Assembly (NCBI GenBank): GCA_017462125.1
Contig: JAFTRQ010000139.1
Span: 1-64,000, forward strand
DNA: 64,000 nucleotides
From: Clostridia bacterium
Lineage (GTDB): Bacteria; Bacillota_A; Clostridia; Oscillospirales; CAG-272
Direction of reading: 5' to 3'
Shown here: piece by piece, positions 9,489 to 17,933 of the stretch
How positions within the stretch are numbered: the stretch's first letter is position 1
Layout: every line of letters begins with the position of its first letter
Program-made: the position numbers and the translations under genes
The notes under the pieces: model-generated
What the model was told of the DNA's origin: nothing
Databases searched by the model: none
Seen by the model: only the letters and a program-made list of their open reading frames with translations

Positions 9489-12400
9489 ATGTTAGAAAAA
9501 AACGCAAATCCGAACACCGGCGAGTCGGCAATCAAACGGATCAAAGAGCATAATATGCTGAAAAAGCAACGGTTGGCGATCATTATGATGATCGCGGCCA
9601 TTGCACTTTTGGTGGTCGCCTTGCTTGTGGTAAATTATTTAGTGCAGATCTATACCTACGACGATCTGGACGGTACTCGTTACCAGATTAAAAAGGTCAA
9701 CGGGTATTACGAGCTTTGCTATAAGGGCGGAGACCCTTGTGACCGCAACAGCGACGGATATTATCAGACCGATCTCGGCACGCTTGTGCAAATCGATCCC
9801 GCAACAGGCGAGGCAAAGACCTACGCCGTCGTCCACACCTCGGAAACCGAGGAGGTAGGATACGCGCAGTACGTGCTGATGTTCAAGCAGTTGACCTACG
9901 ATGCCTCCTCCACAAAGGATTCCTCAAAGGTCATCAAATCCATCGAGGTACACAACGAGTACGGCTCTTACACCTTCGACCGTGGGGAAGGTAACAACTT
10001 CTTCATCGTAGGAAACGAAAGCGCCCCCTTCGACAAGGAAACCTTCGCAAAGCTTTCCGTAGCCTGTGGCTATACCTTGTCGATGCGCCGTTTGGAAAAC
10101 CCCAAAATGCTCGCTGATAACAGCGGCGTGGATTATGCCGAATACGGACTTGTTGCGCAAACACGCACCCGTACCGAAACGGATGACGAGGGCAACGAGA
10201 TCGAAGTAGAGTATGAGTATGAGCCTGCTTGGTATGTGATCACAACCATGACCGGTGAAAGCCATAAGGTCATCATTGGCGATATGGTCGTGTCCGGAAC
10301 AGGCTATTACGCGCAGTATGAGGGCAGAGATACCATATACGTGCTGGGCTCCTCGGGAATTCAGGACGTTATGCTCCAAAGAGTTGAAACGCTGGTCACT
10401 CCCTCTATCGTTTATCCCATGGGGCTGACAGACTACTTTAACGTAGCCGATTTCCGTATCATCAGCGACATCGATTATGACGCGATCGTTGCCGCGTTGG
10501 AGGAAAAATACGGCGATCCCGATAAGCTGACCGAAGGCGAGATCGACGCGGAAGAATTTTATAAGTATTACGACGAGGTCTTCCAGAAATACAGCAAGAC
10601 GATGTGCCATTTCTCCTATCAGGATCTTGAAGAACGTCAGGGCTCGATGTATTCGTATCTGCCCTACGTATCAAATCTGGAATATACGGATGGCTACTAT
10701 ATCAACAGCTCGAACATCGACCAGGTGCTTTACAGCCTGTACGATACCGATTTCACAGAGGTCGTTAAGCTCTCTCCCACTGACGAGGACTTTGAAAAAT
10801 ACGGCCTTGACGTAGCTCCTCACGTTATTTCTTACCTCTATAAGACAACCGATGAGGAAGGAAAGGAATATTACGTTCAAAACTACGTTGAGATCAGCGC
10901 AAGAACCGAGGCGGGTGTATACTACGCTTACTCTTCTATGTACGATATGATCGTCGGAGTGTCGGAAAGCAGCTTTGATTTCCTTGAGTGGGAAGAAATC
11001 TCCTGGTACGATACCAGCTATATCCAGCTCGATATTTCGCACGTGACCGATATCATTATCGAGTCTCCCGAGATCAGCGTTCATTATGAGCTTGAGGATT
11101 CTGCCTCCAAGTATATGACCTACTTCGAAAAGAGCGGCAGTACCTTTAAAGTCGGCACAACATCCTACAGCATCACCAAGGATCTTGCTTCCGGTAAGTA
11201 CGTGCTTACCTGTGGCGGCAGCAAGCTCTCTCCCATATACAAGGGCGATTATCTGGTTGCTCCTCTGGTCTATTCCAAGGGCGTGGCGCAGGCAGAGAAC
11301 TATCTGTTCGTGGAAACCTCGGATATAGACGCTAACGGAGACGGAGAAAACGACAGCACCGCATATTATTTCTATAACGTGGTCAATAATAACGGTACGT
11401 ATTATCTTGCCGCTCAGATCTCCCTTGCGGACTATCAGGGTAATAAGCTTACCGAGGACCGCGCTATGCTGGGTGAGCCCTATCTCGAAACAAGCTTCTT
11501 TATAACCAATAGCGGTTACCTCTATCTGACCAACAAAAACTCTTATATGGGTATGCAGCTGGAGGAAAGATACGGAAGCGTGAACAGAGGACGCTGGGGC
11601 AAGGGTAATCTGTTCGTAACAGCCAGCGACCAATACGTTCTTGTCAATGCAGAGACGGGCGAATGGAGCATCATCGATGATATTTCCTGCGGAATCTATT
11701 ACGGCGATAAGGACACCAGCCGATTGGCGGAAAGAGCAGTGGAAATTCCCGCAAAGTACGATAGCACAGGAAAGCTTACAAGACATCCCGAGGTCTATTA
11801 TCCCACAACCGAGGAAAAGCTCCGCTATGACGAGGAAACAGGTGCGATCCAGGTATATGACAGCACCAATAAGATCTGGGAAAAGGCAACCTACAGCGAT
11901 TGTACCATTGGTATCTGGAATACCGGCGCTTACTATCTCACCGAAAACAATCAGCTTGTAATCGTCAATGAGGTCACAGGCGATTGGGGATACATTACGC
12001 TGGCGACCAATGAGATCTACGTGTGTGACGTAATCGCCGACGGCAGCGTTCTGGATTATAACATCAAGACCACAAACCACGTCGGTAGAGTTGTAAACAC
12101 CAATACTATGTCGAACTTCAAGCAGTTCTACGGCGCGATGCTTTACGCATCCTTTGAGGGAATGGCTGAGTTGAGCGACGAAGAGAAGGCGGCGTTCCGT
12201 CAGCTTGACAACTTCACGTCGGATGACGCGGATAACCCCTGCCAGCTTAAGATCACGATCTTGGGCTATGATCTCTACGGCAACAGAAGAGACACCGTTT
12301 ACCGTTTCTACCAGTATACCGAGAGAAAATCCTATATCACCGTGGAAGCCTTGTCCACTCCCGATCCGTCAACCTCGGATTCTACCAAGGCCTACGGTAA

Positions 12401-12494
12401 TTTCTACGTGCTGAGAACCTTTGCTGATAAGATCATTGAGGACGCAAAGAGAATCCTAAACGCAGAAGAAGTCACCGCAGTTTCCAAATATTGA
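9489..12494 (+). CDS. Membrane-anchored DUF4340-type protein
   Basis: This 1001-residue protein has one N-terminal membrane helix (about residues 35-58, RLAIIMMIAAIALLVVALLVV) and a long extracytoplasmic region rich in Y, T, D and E with repeated beta-strand patterns. DUF4340 proteins typically follow GldF/GldG genes, and the N-terminal pattern fits that family: IKSIEVHNEYGSYTFDRGEGNNFFI, then APFDKETFAKLSVACGYTLS and later VIIGDMVVSGTGYYAQYEGRDTIYVL. Usual DUF4340 proteins are roughly 300-500 residues, so this one is enlarged. A terminator follows its stop codon. The start at 9489 has only a weak ribosome site; ATG 9555 is an alternative. The function is unknown beyond the ABC context. Confidence 0.72.
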   Translation: MLEKNANPNTGESAIKRIKEHNMLKKQRLAIIMMIAAIALLVVALLVVNYLVQIYTYDDLDGTRYQIKKVNGYYELCYKGGDPCDRNSDGYYQTDLGTLVQIDPATGEAKTYAVVHTSETEEVGYAQYVLMFKQLTYDASSTKDSSKVIKSIEVHNEYGSYTFDRGEGNNFFIVGNESAPFDKETFAKLSVACGYTLSMRRLENPKMLADNSGVDYAEYGLVAQTRTRTETDDEGNEIEVEYEYEPAWYVITTMTGESHKVIIGDMVVSGTGYYAQYEGRDTIYVLGSSGIQDVMLQRVETLVTPSIVYPMGLTDYFNVADFRIISDIDYDAIVAALEEKYGDPDKLTEGEIDAEEFYKYYDEVFQKYSKTMCHFSYQDLEERQGSMYSYLPYVSNLEYTDGYYINSSNIDQVLYSLYDTDFTEVVKLSPTDEDFEKYGLDVAPHVISYLYKTTDEEGKEYYVQNYVEISARTEAGVYYAYSSMYDMIVGVSESSFDFLEWEEISWYDTSYIQLDISHVTDIIIESPEISVHYELEDSASKYMTYFEKSGSTFKVGTTSYSITKDLASGKYVLTCGGSKLSPIYKGDYLVAPLVYSKGVAQAENYLFVETSDIDANGDGENDSTAYYFYNVVNNNGTYYLAAQISLADYQGNKLTEDRAMLGEPYLETSFFITNSGYLYLTNKNSYMGMQLEERYGSVNRGRWGKGNLFVTASDQYVLVNAETGEWSIIDDISCGIYYGDKDTSRLAERAVEIPAKYDSTGKLTRHPEVYYPTTEEKLRYDEETGAIQVYDSTNKIWEKATYSDCTIGIWNTGAYYLTENNQLVIVNEVTGDWGYITLATNEIYVCDVIADGSVLDYNIKTTNHVGRVVNTNTMSNFKQFYGAMLYASFEGMAELSDEEKAAFRQLDNFTSDDADNPCQLKITILGYDLYGNRRDTVYRFYQYTERKSYITVEALSTPDPSTSDSTKAYGNFYVLRTFADKIIEDAKRILNAEEVTAVSKY

Positions 12495-12508
12495 TCAATT
12501 CACCGTAT

Positions 12509-12554
12509 AAACAAGCCCGAATGGGGGTAAATATACGCCCAAACGGGCTTGTTT
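12509..12554 (+). terminator. Terminator after the GldFG-like operon
   Basis: An 11-bp stem (AAACAAGCCCG at 12509-12519 with CGGGCTTGTTT at 12544-12554) encloses a second, shorter inverted repeat. It sits 15 bases after the stop codon. Confidence 0.75.
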
Positions 12555-12605
12555 ATGAATGTTTCGTGAATTCAATATTAATTTCATTAATTTTCAAAAT
12601 AAGTG

Positions 12606-12634
12606 TTGACAAACAGCAAGAGATGTGATATAAT
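12606..12634 (+). promoter_or_regulatory. Promoter of the tRNA-Met/tRNA-Glu genes
   Basis: Perfect TTGACA (12606-12611), 17-bp spacer and TATAAT (12629-12634). It lies 30 bases before the tRNA-Met gene. Confidence 0.85.
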
Positions 12635-12664
12635 ATTCAAGCGTTCGACAGCGAACGCAAATAT

Positions 12665-12741
12665 GGCGGGATAGCTCAGTTGGCTAGAGCAACCGGTTCA
12701 TACCCGGTAGGTCATGGGTTCAAGTCCAATTCCCGCTACCA
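12665..12741 (+). tRNA. tRNA-Met (anticodon CAT)
   Basis: A 77-nt cloverleaf with encoded CCA. The acceptor is GGCGGGA paired with TCCCGCT (G-T at the first pair), the D-arm is GCTCAGTTGGCTAGAGC and the anticodon stem is ACCGG/CCGGT around TTCATAC. The anticodon stem lacks the GGG/CCC pairs of initiator tRNA, so this is probably elongator Met; a lysidine-modified tRNA-Ile2 is the alternative. The T-stem has one mismatched pair. Confidence 0.9.
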
Positions 12742-12777
12742 ATTTCATAAATTTCCAACGCTTGCGTTGGAAATCAA

Positions 12778-12852
12778 GGCCCGTTGGTCAAGCGGTTAAG
12801 ACACGGCCCTTTCACGGCTGTAACATGGGTTCGATTCCCGTACGGGTCACCA
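12778..12852 (+). tRNA. tRNA-Glu (anticodon TTC)
   Basis: A 75-nt cloverleaf with encoded CCA. The acceptor is GGCCCGT with ACGGGTC, the D-arm is GGTCAAGCGGTTAAGAC, the anticodon loop is CTTTCAC and the T-arm is around GGGTTCGATTCCC. The last 26 bases of this gene recur as fragments at 12.95, 13.12, 14.86, 17.53 and 17.70 kb. Confidence 0.95.
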
Positions 12853-12853
12853 G

Positions 12854-12892
12854 AAAAGGAAAAGAGTAGTAGCGCTACTCTTTTCCTTTTTT
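12854..12892 (+). terminator. Terminator of tRNA-Glu
   Basis: A 16-bp perfect stem (12854-12869 with 12875-12890) followed by Ts, starting two bases after the CCA end. Confidence 0.85.
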
Positions 12893-12955
12893 GCACGATT
12901 TGTACGAGGGATCGAAGTTTTCACCAAACGGCGAAGCCGTTTGTGTAAAGGTTCA

Positions 12956-13124
12956 GATTCCCGTACGGGTCACCAAAAAGAGAAGAGAGTAGCAAAGCTA
13001 CTCTCTTCTCTTTTTGCTTATCTGCTTACCGAATCTGAACCCACTACCCGCCGCTTGCGGCGCGGTATTGGCGTGCGGTAATCAAACATTTAACGCAGTT
13101 TAACTTTGCCGCACGTCGGGGTTC
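12956..13124 (+). repeat. 169-bp direct repeat, left copy (starts with tRNA-Glu 3' end)
   Basis: The unit begins with the T-arm/acceptor 3' part of tRNA-Glu including CCA (GATTCCCGTACGGGTCACCA). A long terminator-like hairpin follows, then a segment rich in inverted repeats (GAATCTGAACC, which is complementary to the preceding GGTTCAGATTC; CGCCGCTTGCGGCG; CGTGCGGTAA against TTTGCCGCACG). The same 169 bases recur at 17531-17699 with one difference. A further degenerate tRNA 3' fragment follows at 13118-13136. The stretch 13137-13500 holds no convincing gene. Confidence 0.85.
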
Positions 13125-13500
13125 AGGTTCCCGTACTTATCAAGACAAGCACACGCCACGGTGCCCAAGGGAGATTTTATGACATGAGTAATATAAAATA
13201 ATGCCGTCGATACAACCGCCATTTGATTTTATCAATACCCTCTCCATTGAAATCAACTGTCATTTGTCCGCTTTCAAAAAGAAATCTTGAAAAAGGAGAT
13301 ATCATATGATATAATATGTATAAGTATATTTCTGCCGGTTGATTGCATAATTGCGCAAAATTGCAGTTTAGCGGTGTGACCGTCGCGTTCCTTTGCCTTC
13401 CCTGTCGGGGAAGACAAAGATGCGTGACCGTCAGACTGATAAACCCCAATTTGAATCAGCTTTCAATCTTTTATCAAACAATTATGTGAAGGAGAAAAAA

Positions 13501-13520
13501 CGAAGCCTGATCAGGCTTCG
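13501..13520. promoter_or_regulatory. Perfect 20-bp palindrome in the leader of the beta-propeller gene
   Basis: CGAAGCCTGATCAGGCTTCG is an uninterrupted 10+10 palindrome lying between AAGGAG (13491-13496) and the start codon at 13533. It could be an operator or an RNA hairpin that brings the ribosome site near the start codon. Confidence 0.45.
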
Positions 13521-13532
13521 CCGATAAATTGT

Positions 13533-14693
13533 ATGGACGAAACAATGAAGAACAGTATCCATATCGAGCCTGCCGTAAAGGTGGAGGCGGCGGATGAATG
13601 GAACAAACTTTTTGAGAGATACGATGTAACCGAAACCGCGTGGATCGGCGCCGACGGGATCTACTCCTTTGCGCTGGACGGAAACGATGCTTTTGCGAGT
13701 GCTACCGAAAGCACGAAGACCTTTTTTATTTTCAGCGATACGCTGTTCGGTACTACAAGCAAGGACGGAAGAAAAGCGGTGCGAGAGGCTATGCCCAACC
13801 ATACCTCTGCGATCCTTGAGGGAAACAAGCCCGATGCCGCGAGGCGTAGATTTGTTTGGGGAAAGGGCGGCAGCTGTACCCTTGATATGCATGATCTTGA
13901 CGACAATGAGCAGAAAAATCTTGTGGGCACTTCGAAATGGTTCACAGACGGTCTTGTGCTGGGGGATAAGCTATATCTGTTCTGCTATACCCCCATCGGA
14001 CTCACCAATGACAGGGTGGACATGGCCGTGTTCCCGATCGTGGAGGGCAACGCTGATTATCAGCATTATTCCCTCATCGAACCTATACCTCAGTTGTATA
14101 TGCTGACCCCAAAGGGTGAACTGGCCATTGACTACGGATACGCTGTCCACGTAAATACCAAAGAAGCGGGAGCCCCCGACCCTGATGGATATATCTACAT
14201 CTACGGTGGTGGTCACGGTTGCAGTGGTTACGTTTCCCGCATCAAGGCCGAGGATTTTCCCGATTTTTCCAAGCTGAGATACTATGACGGAAGCGGATGG
14301 AGCAAGAATTTGGCTGATTCCGCCGCCGTGATCCAGGGCATATCACGCGAATACAGTGTGACGCCCATTCTCGTGGGCCCCAAGGCCGGGAAATACATAG
14401 CCGTATTTATGGATCAATGCGTTTCCGGTGATATTGCCTATGCTATCGCCGACACGCCGTACGGGCCTTTTGGTGAGGCCGTCCGTTTTTACCGCGTGCC
14501 CGAGGCCGGTGAGACAGTGTTGGACGCGGAAGGCAAGGAGGATACGGTATTTACGTATAACGCCAAGGCACATCCCCATCTATCGGAGGGAAGCCGTTTA
14601 CTGATCAGCTACAATACGAACGTGTGGAACGGCGAAAACACACCCTACTGCTATCACCCGCGATTCATTTGGCTTGACCTCAAAACGATTTGA
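13533..14693 (+). CDS. Beta-propeller protein of DUF4185/DUF5005 type
   Basis: This 386-residue cytoplasmic protein has no signal peptide. The opening TAWIGADGIYSFALDGND followed by FFIFSDTLFG is the DUF4185/DUF5005 pattern. It is followed by blades with GKGGSCTLD, TSKWFTDGLVLGDKLYLFCY, PDGYIYIYGG, GKYIAVFMDQCVSGDIAYAIADTPYGPF and YNAKAHPHLS, which resemble the five-bladed propellers of GH43-like proteins. A role in carbohydrate binding or hydrolysis is an inference from the fold; I cannot identify the catalytic residues. ATG 13545 is an alternative start. It lies inside the tRNA-Glu repeat island and is transcribed toward the TIR gene. Confidence 0.65.
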   Translation: MDETMKNSIHIEPAVKVEAADEWNKLFERYDVTETAWIGADGIYSFALDGNDAFASATESTKTFFIFSDTLFGTTSKDGRKAVREAMPNHTSAILEGNKPDAARRRFVWGKGGSCTLDMHDLDDNEQKNLVGTSKWFTDGLVLGDKLYLFCYTPIGLTNDRVDMAVFPIVEGNADYQHYSLIEPIPQLYMLTPKGELAIDYGYAVHVNTKEAGAPDPDGYIYIYGGGHGCSGYVSRIKAEDFPDFSKLRYYDGSGWSKNLADSAAVIQGISREYSVTPILVGPKAGKYIAVFMDQCVSGDIAYAIADTPYGPFGEAVRFYRVPEAGETVLDAEGKEDTVFTYNAKAHPHLSEGSRLLISYNTNVWNGENTPYCYHPRFIWLDLKTI

Positions 14694-14857
14694 GTTGTCT
14701 GGATGTCTCATAGGATATCTCCTGCTTCCATAGTCTCGCGCGGCGGGCTCGTCCTTTCCGTCCATACAGAGTATGAAAGGCAGATGTTGGTTCGTACTTT
14801 TCACGATTATAACATAAAAATGTGAGCTTGTCTATATGGCGCAAATAGTTCCGGACA

Positions 14858-14937
14858 TTCAATCGTACGGGTCATCAAACGCAAACAAAACCGAACTGCT
14901 TCGTGATAAACGATGTGTTCGGATTTGTTTTTTATTT
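14858..14937 (+). repeat. Degenerate tRNA-Glu 3' end plus terminator-like hairpin
   Basis: TTCAATCGTACGGGTCATCA (14858-14877) matches the tRNA-Glu 3' end with a few changes. A hairpin (14886-14896 with 14917-14927, one mismatch) and a T-run follow, the same arrangement as at the true tRNA gene, but the hairpin sequence is different. The rest of 14694-15173 holds no gene that I can support. Confidence 0.55.
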
Positions 14938-15173
14938 CAGTTATCCCATATTAAAACTCTAAGGGTGCAGGTATCACGCCTGCGCCCTCTGTTCGTTTTT
15001 AAGTTTACTTCTTGCTTTCCAATCTTTAAAGTCTCGCACATTTTCTTCCTTGCTGAAATAGTCGAGAATAAACGGAAGGAAGTTTCTCGAAAAAGTTTAA
15101 TATTCATAATCGGGGACTTTTTGGAATTTTTACTTCTTTTACTGTATCATAGTGTCCAGATGAAGTCAAGAGA

Positions 15174-17381
15174 TCAGAATATGGTGGAAACCATACCCGT
15201 CACAATAAAAGCGATAATGCTGAAAAGTATTAATCCTATCCCTGCGACATTGAGCCATGCGTCAAAAAAGTCTGATTTCGGCTTATTATTATTTTTTGCT
15301 ATTGATTTTTTTGTTTTCCTTACAACTATCGACCAATATACGTGCTTGGCAGACATAAACGATAGCAAAAAACCTGCCGCGCATATTGTCCAATACTGCC
15401 AATCGAGCGCTATTCCCACCACAAGTCTTCGGTAGTCCGCGACAAAGAGAAAAGCAAGGCTCAATATAAAATATAAGACCGTGGGCAGTGTGATCCCCCA
15501 CAAAAACGGTCGTTTCCCGATTTTTGAAGGATCGGCTTCATAGAGCTTTTCGCTCTTCTTTTTGATCCTTTCTCTTCTCTTTAGCTCGGCTTTGGCTTTA
15601 AGTCTCTTGAACCATTGATCCTTATTGACCAAAAGATTCAGATAATCCGCCGATTCTATGTCGTTTGCAAGTCTAAAATAGAAATAGCTCCTGCTGTTTC
15701 CTTCAAATAATATGTATTTGAGGATATTTTCTGTATCGAACGCTTCGTTTGATAAATATCTGATGGTTTTGGGAATTGTAACGCAGAAAAGCTTCTCGCA
15801 GTTGCTGAACGCGTGATTGTCTATTGCTATAACGCTTTTCGGTAAATCTATTTTTTCTATTTCGGAGCAGGACGCGAAGGCACCCGCGTGAATCAGCTGA
15901 AGCGCGCTGTCCTTGTCAAAGAAAATATGCTCTCCCTTGAATTCGAGAAACGCTCCCATCGGTATTTCCTTTACCCCTTCGGGAATGCTTATAAACCCCA
16001 TATCGGAGTACATAAAAGCAAATTCACCGATGCTTTCGAGACCGCTCGATAAGATCAAGGGCATTTTTACCCCAACCATTTCCGAAAAAACGCAATGCGC
16101 GAATGCAAGCTCTCCTATTTTTTTCACTCTGTTTTCCATAGTGATCCAGTTAATGGTGGAGAGTGCGAATGCGTTGTCCTCAATATCGGTAACGCTTTCG
16201 GATAAGGTCATCGCAGCACCGGGATTTTCATATCCGCAAAAAGCGCCGTTTCCTATAACGCTGACGTCTTCAAGAAAGCGATCCTCCCACTCAAGACGAG
16301 ACGGGAAACGAACAATCTTACCTGATCTTTCATATAGTATTCCCTCTTTTGAACAGAAAACGGGATTGCTTGGGTCCACCTCGACCCCGACAAGATTTTT
16401 CGCAAGACCGAGCGGAGCCGCGGGAGCGGGGATACCGCCGAGCCACATATCGTATATAGCCGCCATCGACATCGTATTTATATCGTCGGCGTCGTATTCG
16501 ACTTTCATACCCTCGATCGCGACGGGCAGAATTCTTCTTACGGTTTCGGGAATGAATATATTAGTCGCGTTATTAAAGGACGCTTTGATCTCAACGATCT
16601 TTTTCACACCTATGCGCGGAGGAATATATATCTCCGTTTCAAAGCCCCTGTACTCGACGAGACTCAGACCGTCGGAAACCTCCTCGCAGACAAAATCGGA
16701 TGATACTTCTTCGACTACGCTGAAGGCTTGCTCGATCTTCTGGATCCTGTAAAAAGCGTTTTCGTATTCGTCATCGTACGCTTCTACACGGCTGTTTTCC
16801 TCGAAGATTTCGCTTGAATTTGATCCGTACGATACGGATGTATCGTCTCTCGGGAAAACGGGCTCTACCTTGGTGAGAAGCTCGGCGTCCTTCGTTTCGT
16901 CAAGATAGTCCGCGGCGCAAAATTTCTGATTGTCAAGAGTGATAGTAAAGTACGGTTTTTTCAATCGCTTTACAAACTCGATCTCCTTGAGCACCGCCGT
17001 GCTTCGCAAGAGATTCTCGCTCAGATAGAATATGACGCCCACGCAATTCGGATCGGACAGACGCTTTTCCGCTTCCGCGAACCAGTCGTTTCCCGCGGGC
17101 AGGCCCTCGTCATACCAGAAGCGCACCTTTTTTCGGGTGTTATAGGAAAAGAAAGCAAGGTCGTTATATACGGTTTTGTAATCTCTGTGCGAATACGAAA
17201 TAAAGACGTAATTGCTGTCGTCCTTGCAGTCGTAGGCGGGAATGTGGCGTCTCAGCCACTCCATTCTCTCCACCAAAACCTCCGTTTTGTCCGTGGGCTT
17301 AATGGAATTCAGATAATCGGTGATCAATATAAATTTTTCCTCGAAAGAAAGATCTTGAAACATTTTTCTTGTGATGTTCAT
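15174..17381 (-). CDS. TIR domain-leucine-rich repeat-transmembrane protein
   Basis: This 735-residue protein has three parts. Residues about 57-150 form a TIR (TIR_2-like) domain: YVFISYSHRD, then RFWYDEGLPAGNDWFAEAEKRL, VIFYLSENLL, and LKEIEFV, where E133 is in the place of the catalytic glutamate of NAD-cleaving TIR domains. Residues about 370-560 carry BspA-like LRR_5 units such as SVIGNGAF, SIGEFAF and AIDNHAFSNCEKL. After a basic stretch (590-612) come three probable membrane helices (about 625-648, 663-685, 708-731). There is no signal peptide, so TIR and LRR should face the cytoplasm. It has its own promoter and a CCGGAGG ribosome site. Defence or signalling is an inference from the TIR domain; no partner effector is seen nearby. 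Confidence 0.85.
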   Translation of the reverse strand: MNITRKMFQDLSFEEKFILITDYLNSIKPTDKTEVLVERMEWLRRHIPAYDCKDDSNYVFISYSHRDYKTVYNDLAFFSYNTRKKVRFWYDEGLPAGNDWFAEAEKRLSDPNCVGVIFYLSENLLRSTAVLKEIEFVKRLKKPYFTITLDNQKFCAADYLDETKDAELLTKVEPVFPRDDTSVSYGSNSSEIFEENSRVEAYDDEYENAFYRIQKIEQAFSVVEEVSSDFVCEEVSDGLSLVEYRGFETEIYIPPRIGVKKIVEIKASFNNATNIFIPETVRRILPVAIEGMKVEYDADDINTMSMAAIYDMWLGGIPAPAAPLGLAKNLVGVEVDPSNPVFCSKEGILYERSGKIVRFPSRLEWEDRFLEDVSVIGNGAFCGYENPGAAMTLSESVTDIEDNAFALSTINWITMENRVKKIGELAFAHCVFSEMVGVKMPLILSSGLESIGEFAFMYSDMGFISIPEGVKEIPMGAFLEFKGEHIFFDKDSALQLIHAGAFASCSEIEKIDLPKSVIAIDNHAFSNCEKLFCVTIPKTIRYLSNEAFDTENILKYILFEGNSRSYFYFRLANDIESADYLNLLVNKDQWFKRLKAKAELKRRERIKKKSEKLYEADPSKIGKRPFLWGITLPTVLYFILSLAFLFVADYRRLVVGIALDWQYWTICAAGFLLSFMSAKHVYWSIVVRKTKKSIAKNNNKPKSDFFDAWLNVAGIGLILFSIIAFIVTGMVSTIF

Positions 17382-17411
17382 ATAAAACCTCCGGAAATGC
17401 AGTACAAATAT

Positions 17412-17439
17412 ATTATACCGCCATATTGGGAAAAGTCAA
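17412..17439 (-). promoter_or_regulatory. Promoter of the TIR-LRR gene
   Basis: On the minus strand TTGACT (17434-17439) and TATAAT (17412-17417) are separated by 16 bases, about 30 bases upstream of the start codon. Confidence 0.75.
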
Positions 17440-17530
17440 CACTTTTCTTGATTATGAGTGGATAGATAAAATTAAAAGTAGCGAAAAAACGATGCGGTGA
17501 TCAAATAACTTTGCCGCACGTCGGGGTTCT

Positions 17531-17699
17531 GATTCCCGTACGGGTCACCAAAAAGAGAAGAGAGTAGCAAAGCTACTCTCTTCTCTTTTTGCTTATCTGC
17601 TTACCGAATCTGAACCCACTACCCGCCGCTTGCGGCGCGGTATTGGCGCGCGGTAATCAAACATTTAACGCAGTTTAACTTTGCCGCACGTCGGGGTTC
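17531..17699 (+). repeat. 169-bp direct repeat, right copy
   Basis: Identical to 12956-13124 except for one base (GCGCGCGG for GCGTGCGG). The block ACTTTGCCGCACGTCGGGGT occurs both just before it (from 17508) and at its end (from 17678), so the right side is a partial tandem repeat with a period of 170 bases. Nothing else is recognisable in 17721-17930. Confidence 0.85.
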
Positions 17700-17719
17700 T
17701 AATTCCCGTACGGGTCACA
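17694..17719 (+). repeat. Second right-hand tRNA-Glu 3' fragment
   Basis: GGGGTTCTAATTCCCGTACG followed by GGTCAC repeats the tRNA-Glu 3' end but breaks off before the full CCA. A still weaker remnant follows near 17738. Confidence 0.65.
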
Positions 17720-17933
17720 TTTCACCGTTTGTGTAAAGGTTCTGATTCTTCCGTTTCCCGCCTGCGTCAGCTCACTCACCGAGTTTTGCGGCGCAAAACT
17801 TCGCCATTCCACAAGGGCTCGATGTCCTTGGGGAAATCTTCAGTAAAACCTCCCGTATAGGGTGGCAGAGAACTTACGTCGCCAAATTTCGTTTTTGCAT
17901 CTAACCGGTGCGAACCTGATTTTATTCAATTCC

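Noticed and set aside
12665..12741. Initiator tRNA-fMet
   Set aside because: The anticodon stem lacks three consecutive G-C pairs typical of initiators.
13177..13449. 90-codon minus-strand ORF between the left repeat and the beta-propeller gene
   Set aside because: No ribosome site, composition unlike a protein, and it overlaps the likely leader region.
15174..17381. Thoeris or CBASS system around the TIR gene
   Set aside because: No ThsA/SIR2, cyclic nucleotide synthase or cap effector is adjacent; the neighbour is a beta-propeller protein.
12956..17699. Prophage or integrative conjugative element at tRNA-Glu
   Set aside because: No integrase, relaxase, phage structural or replication gene is present; only two cargo genes fit between the repeats.
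12956..17719. Additional complete tRNA-Glu genes in the repeats
   Set aside because: Only the T-arm and acceptor 3' half are present; no D-arm or anticodon arm lies upstream of any copy.
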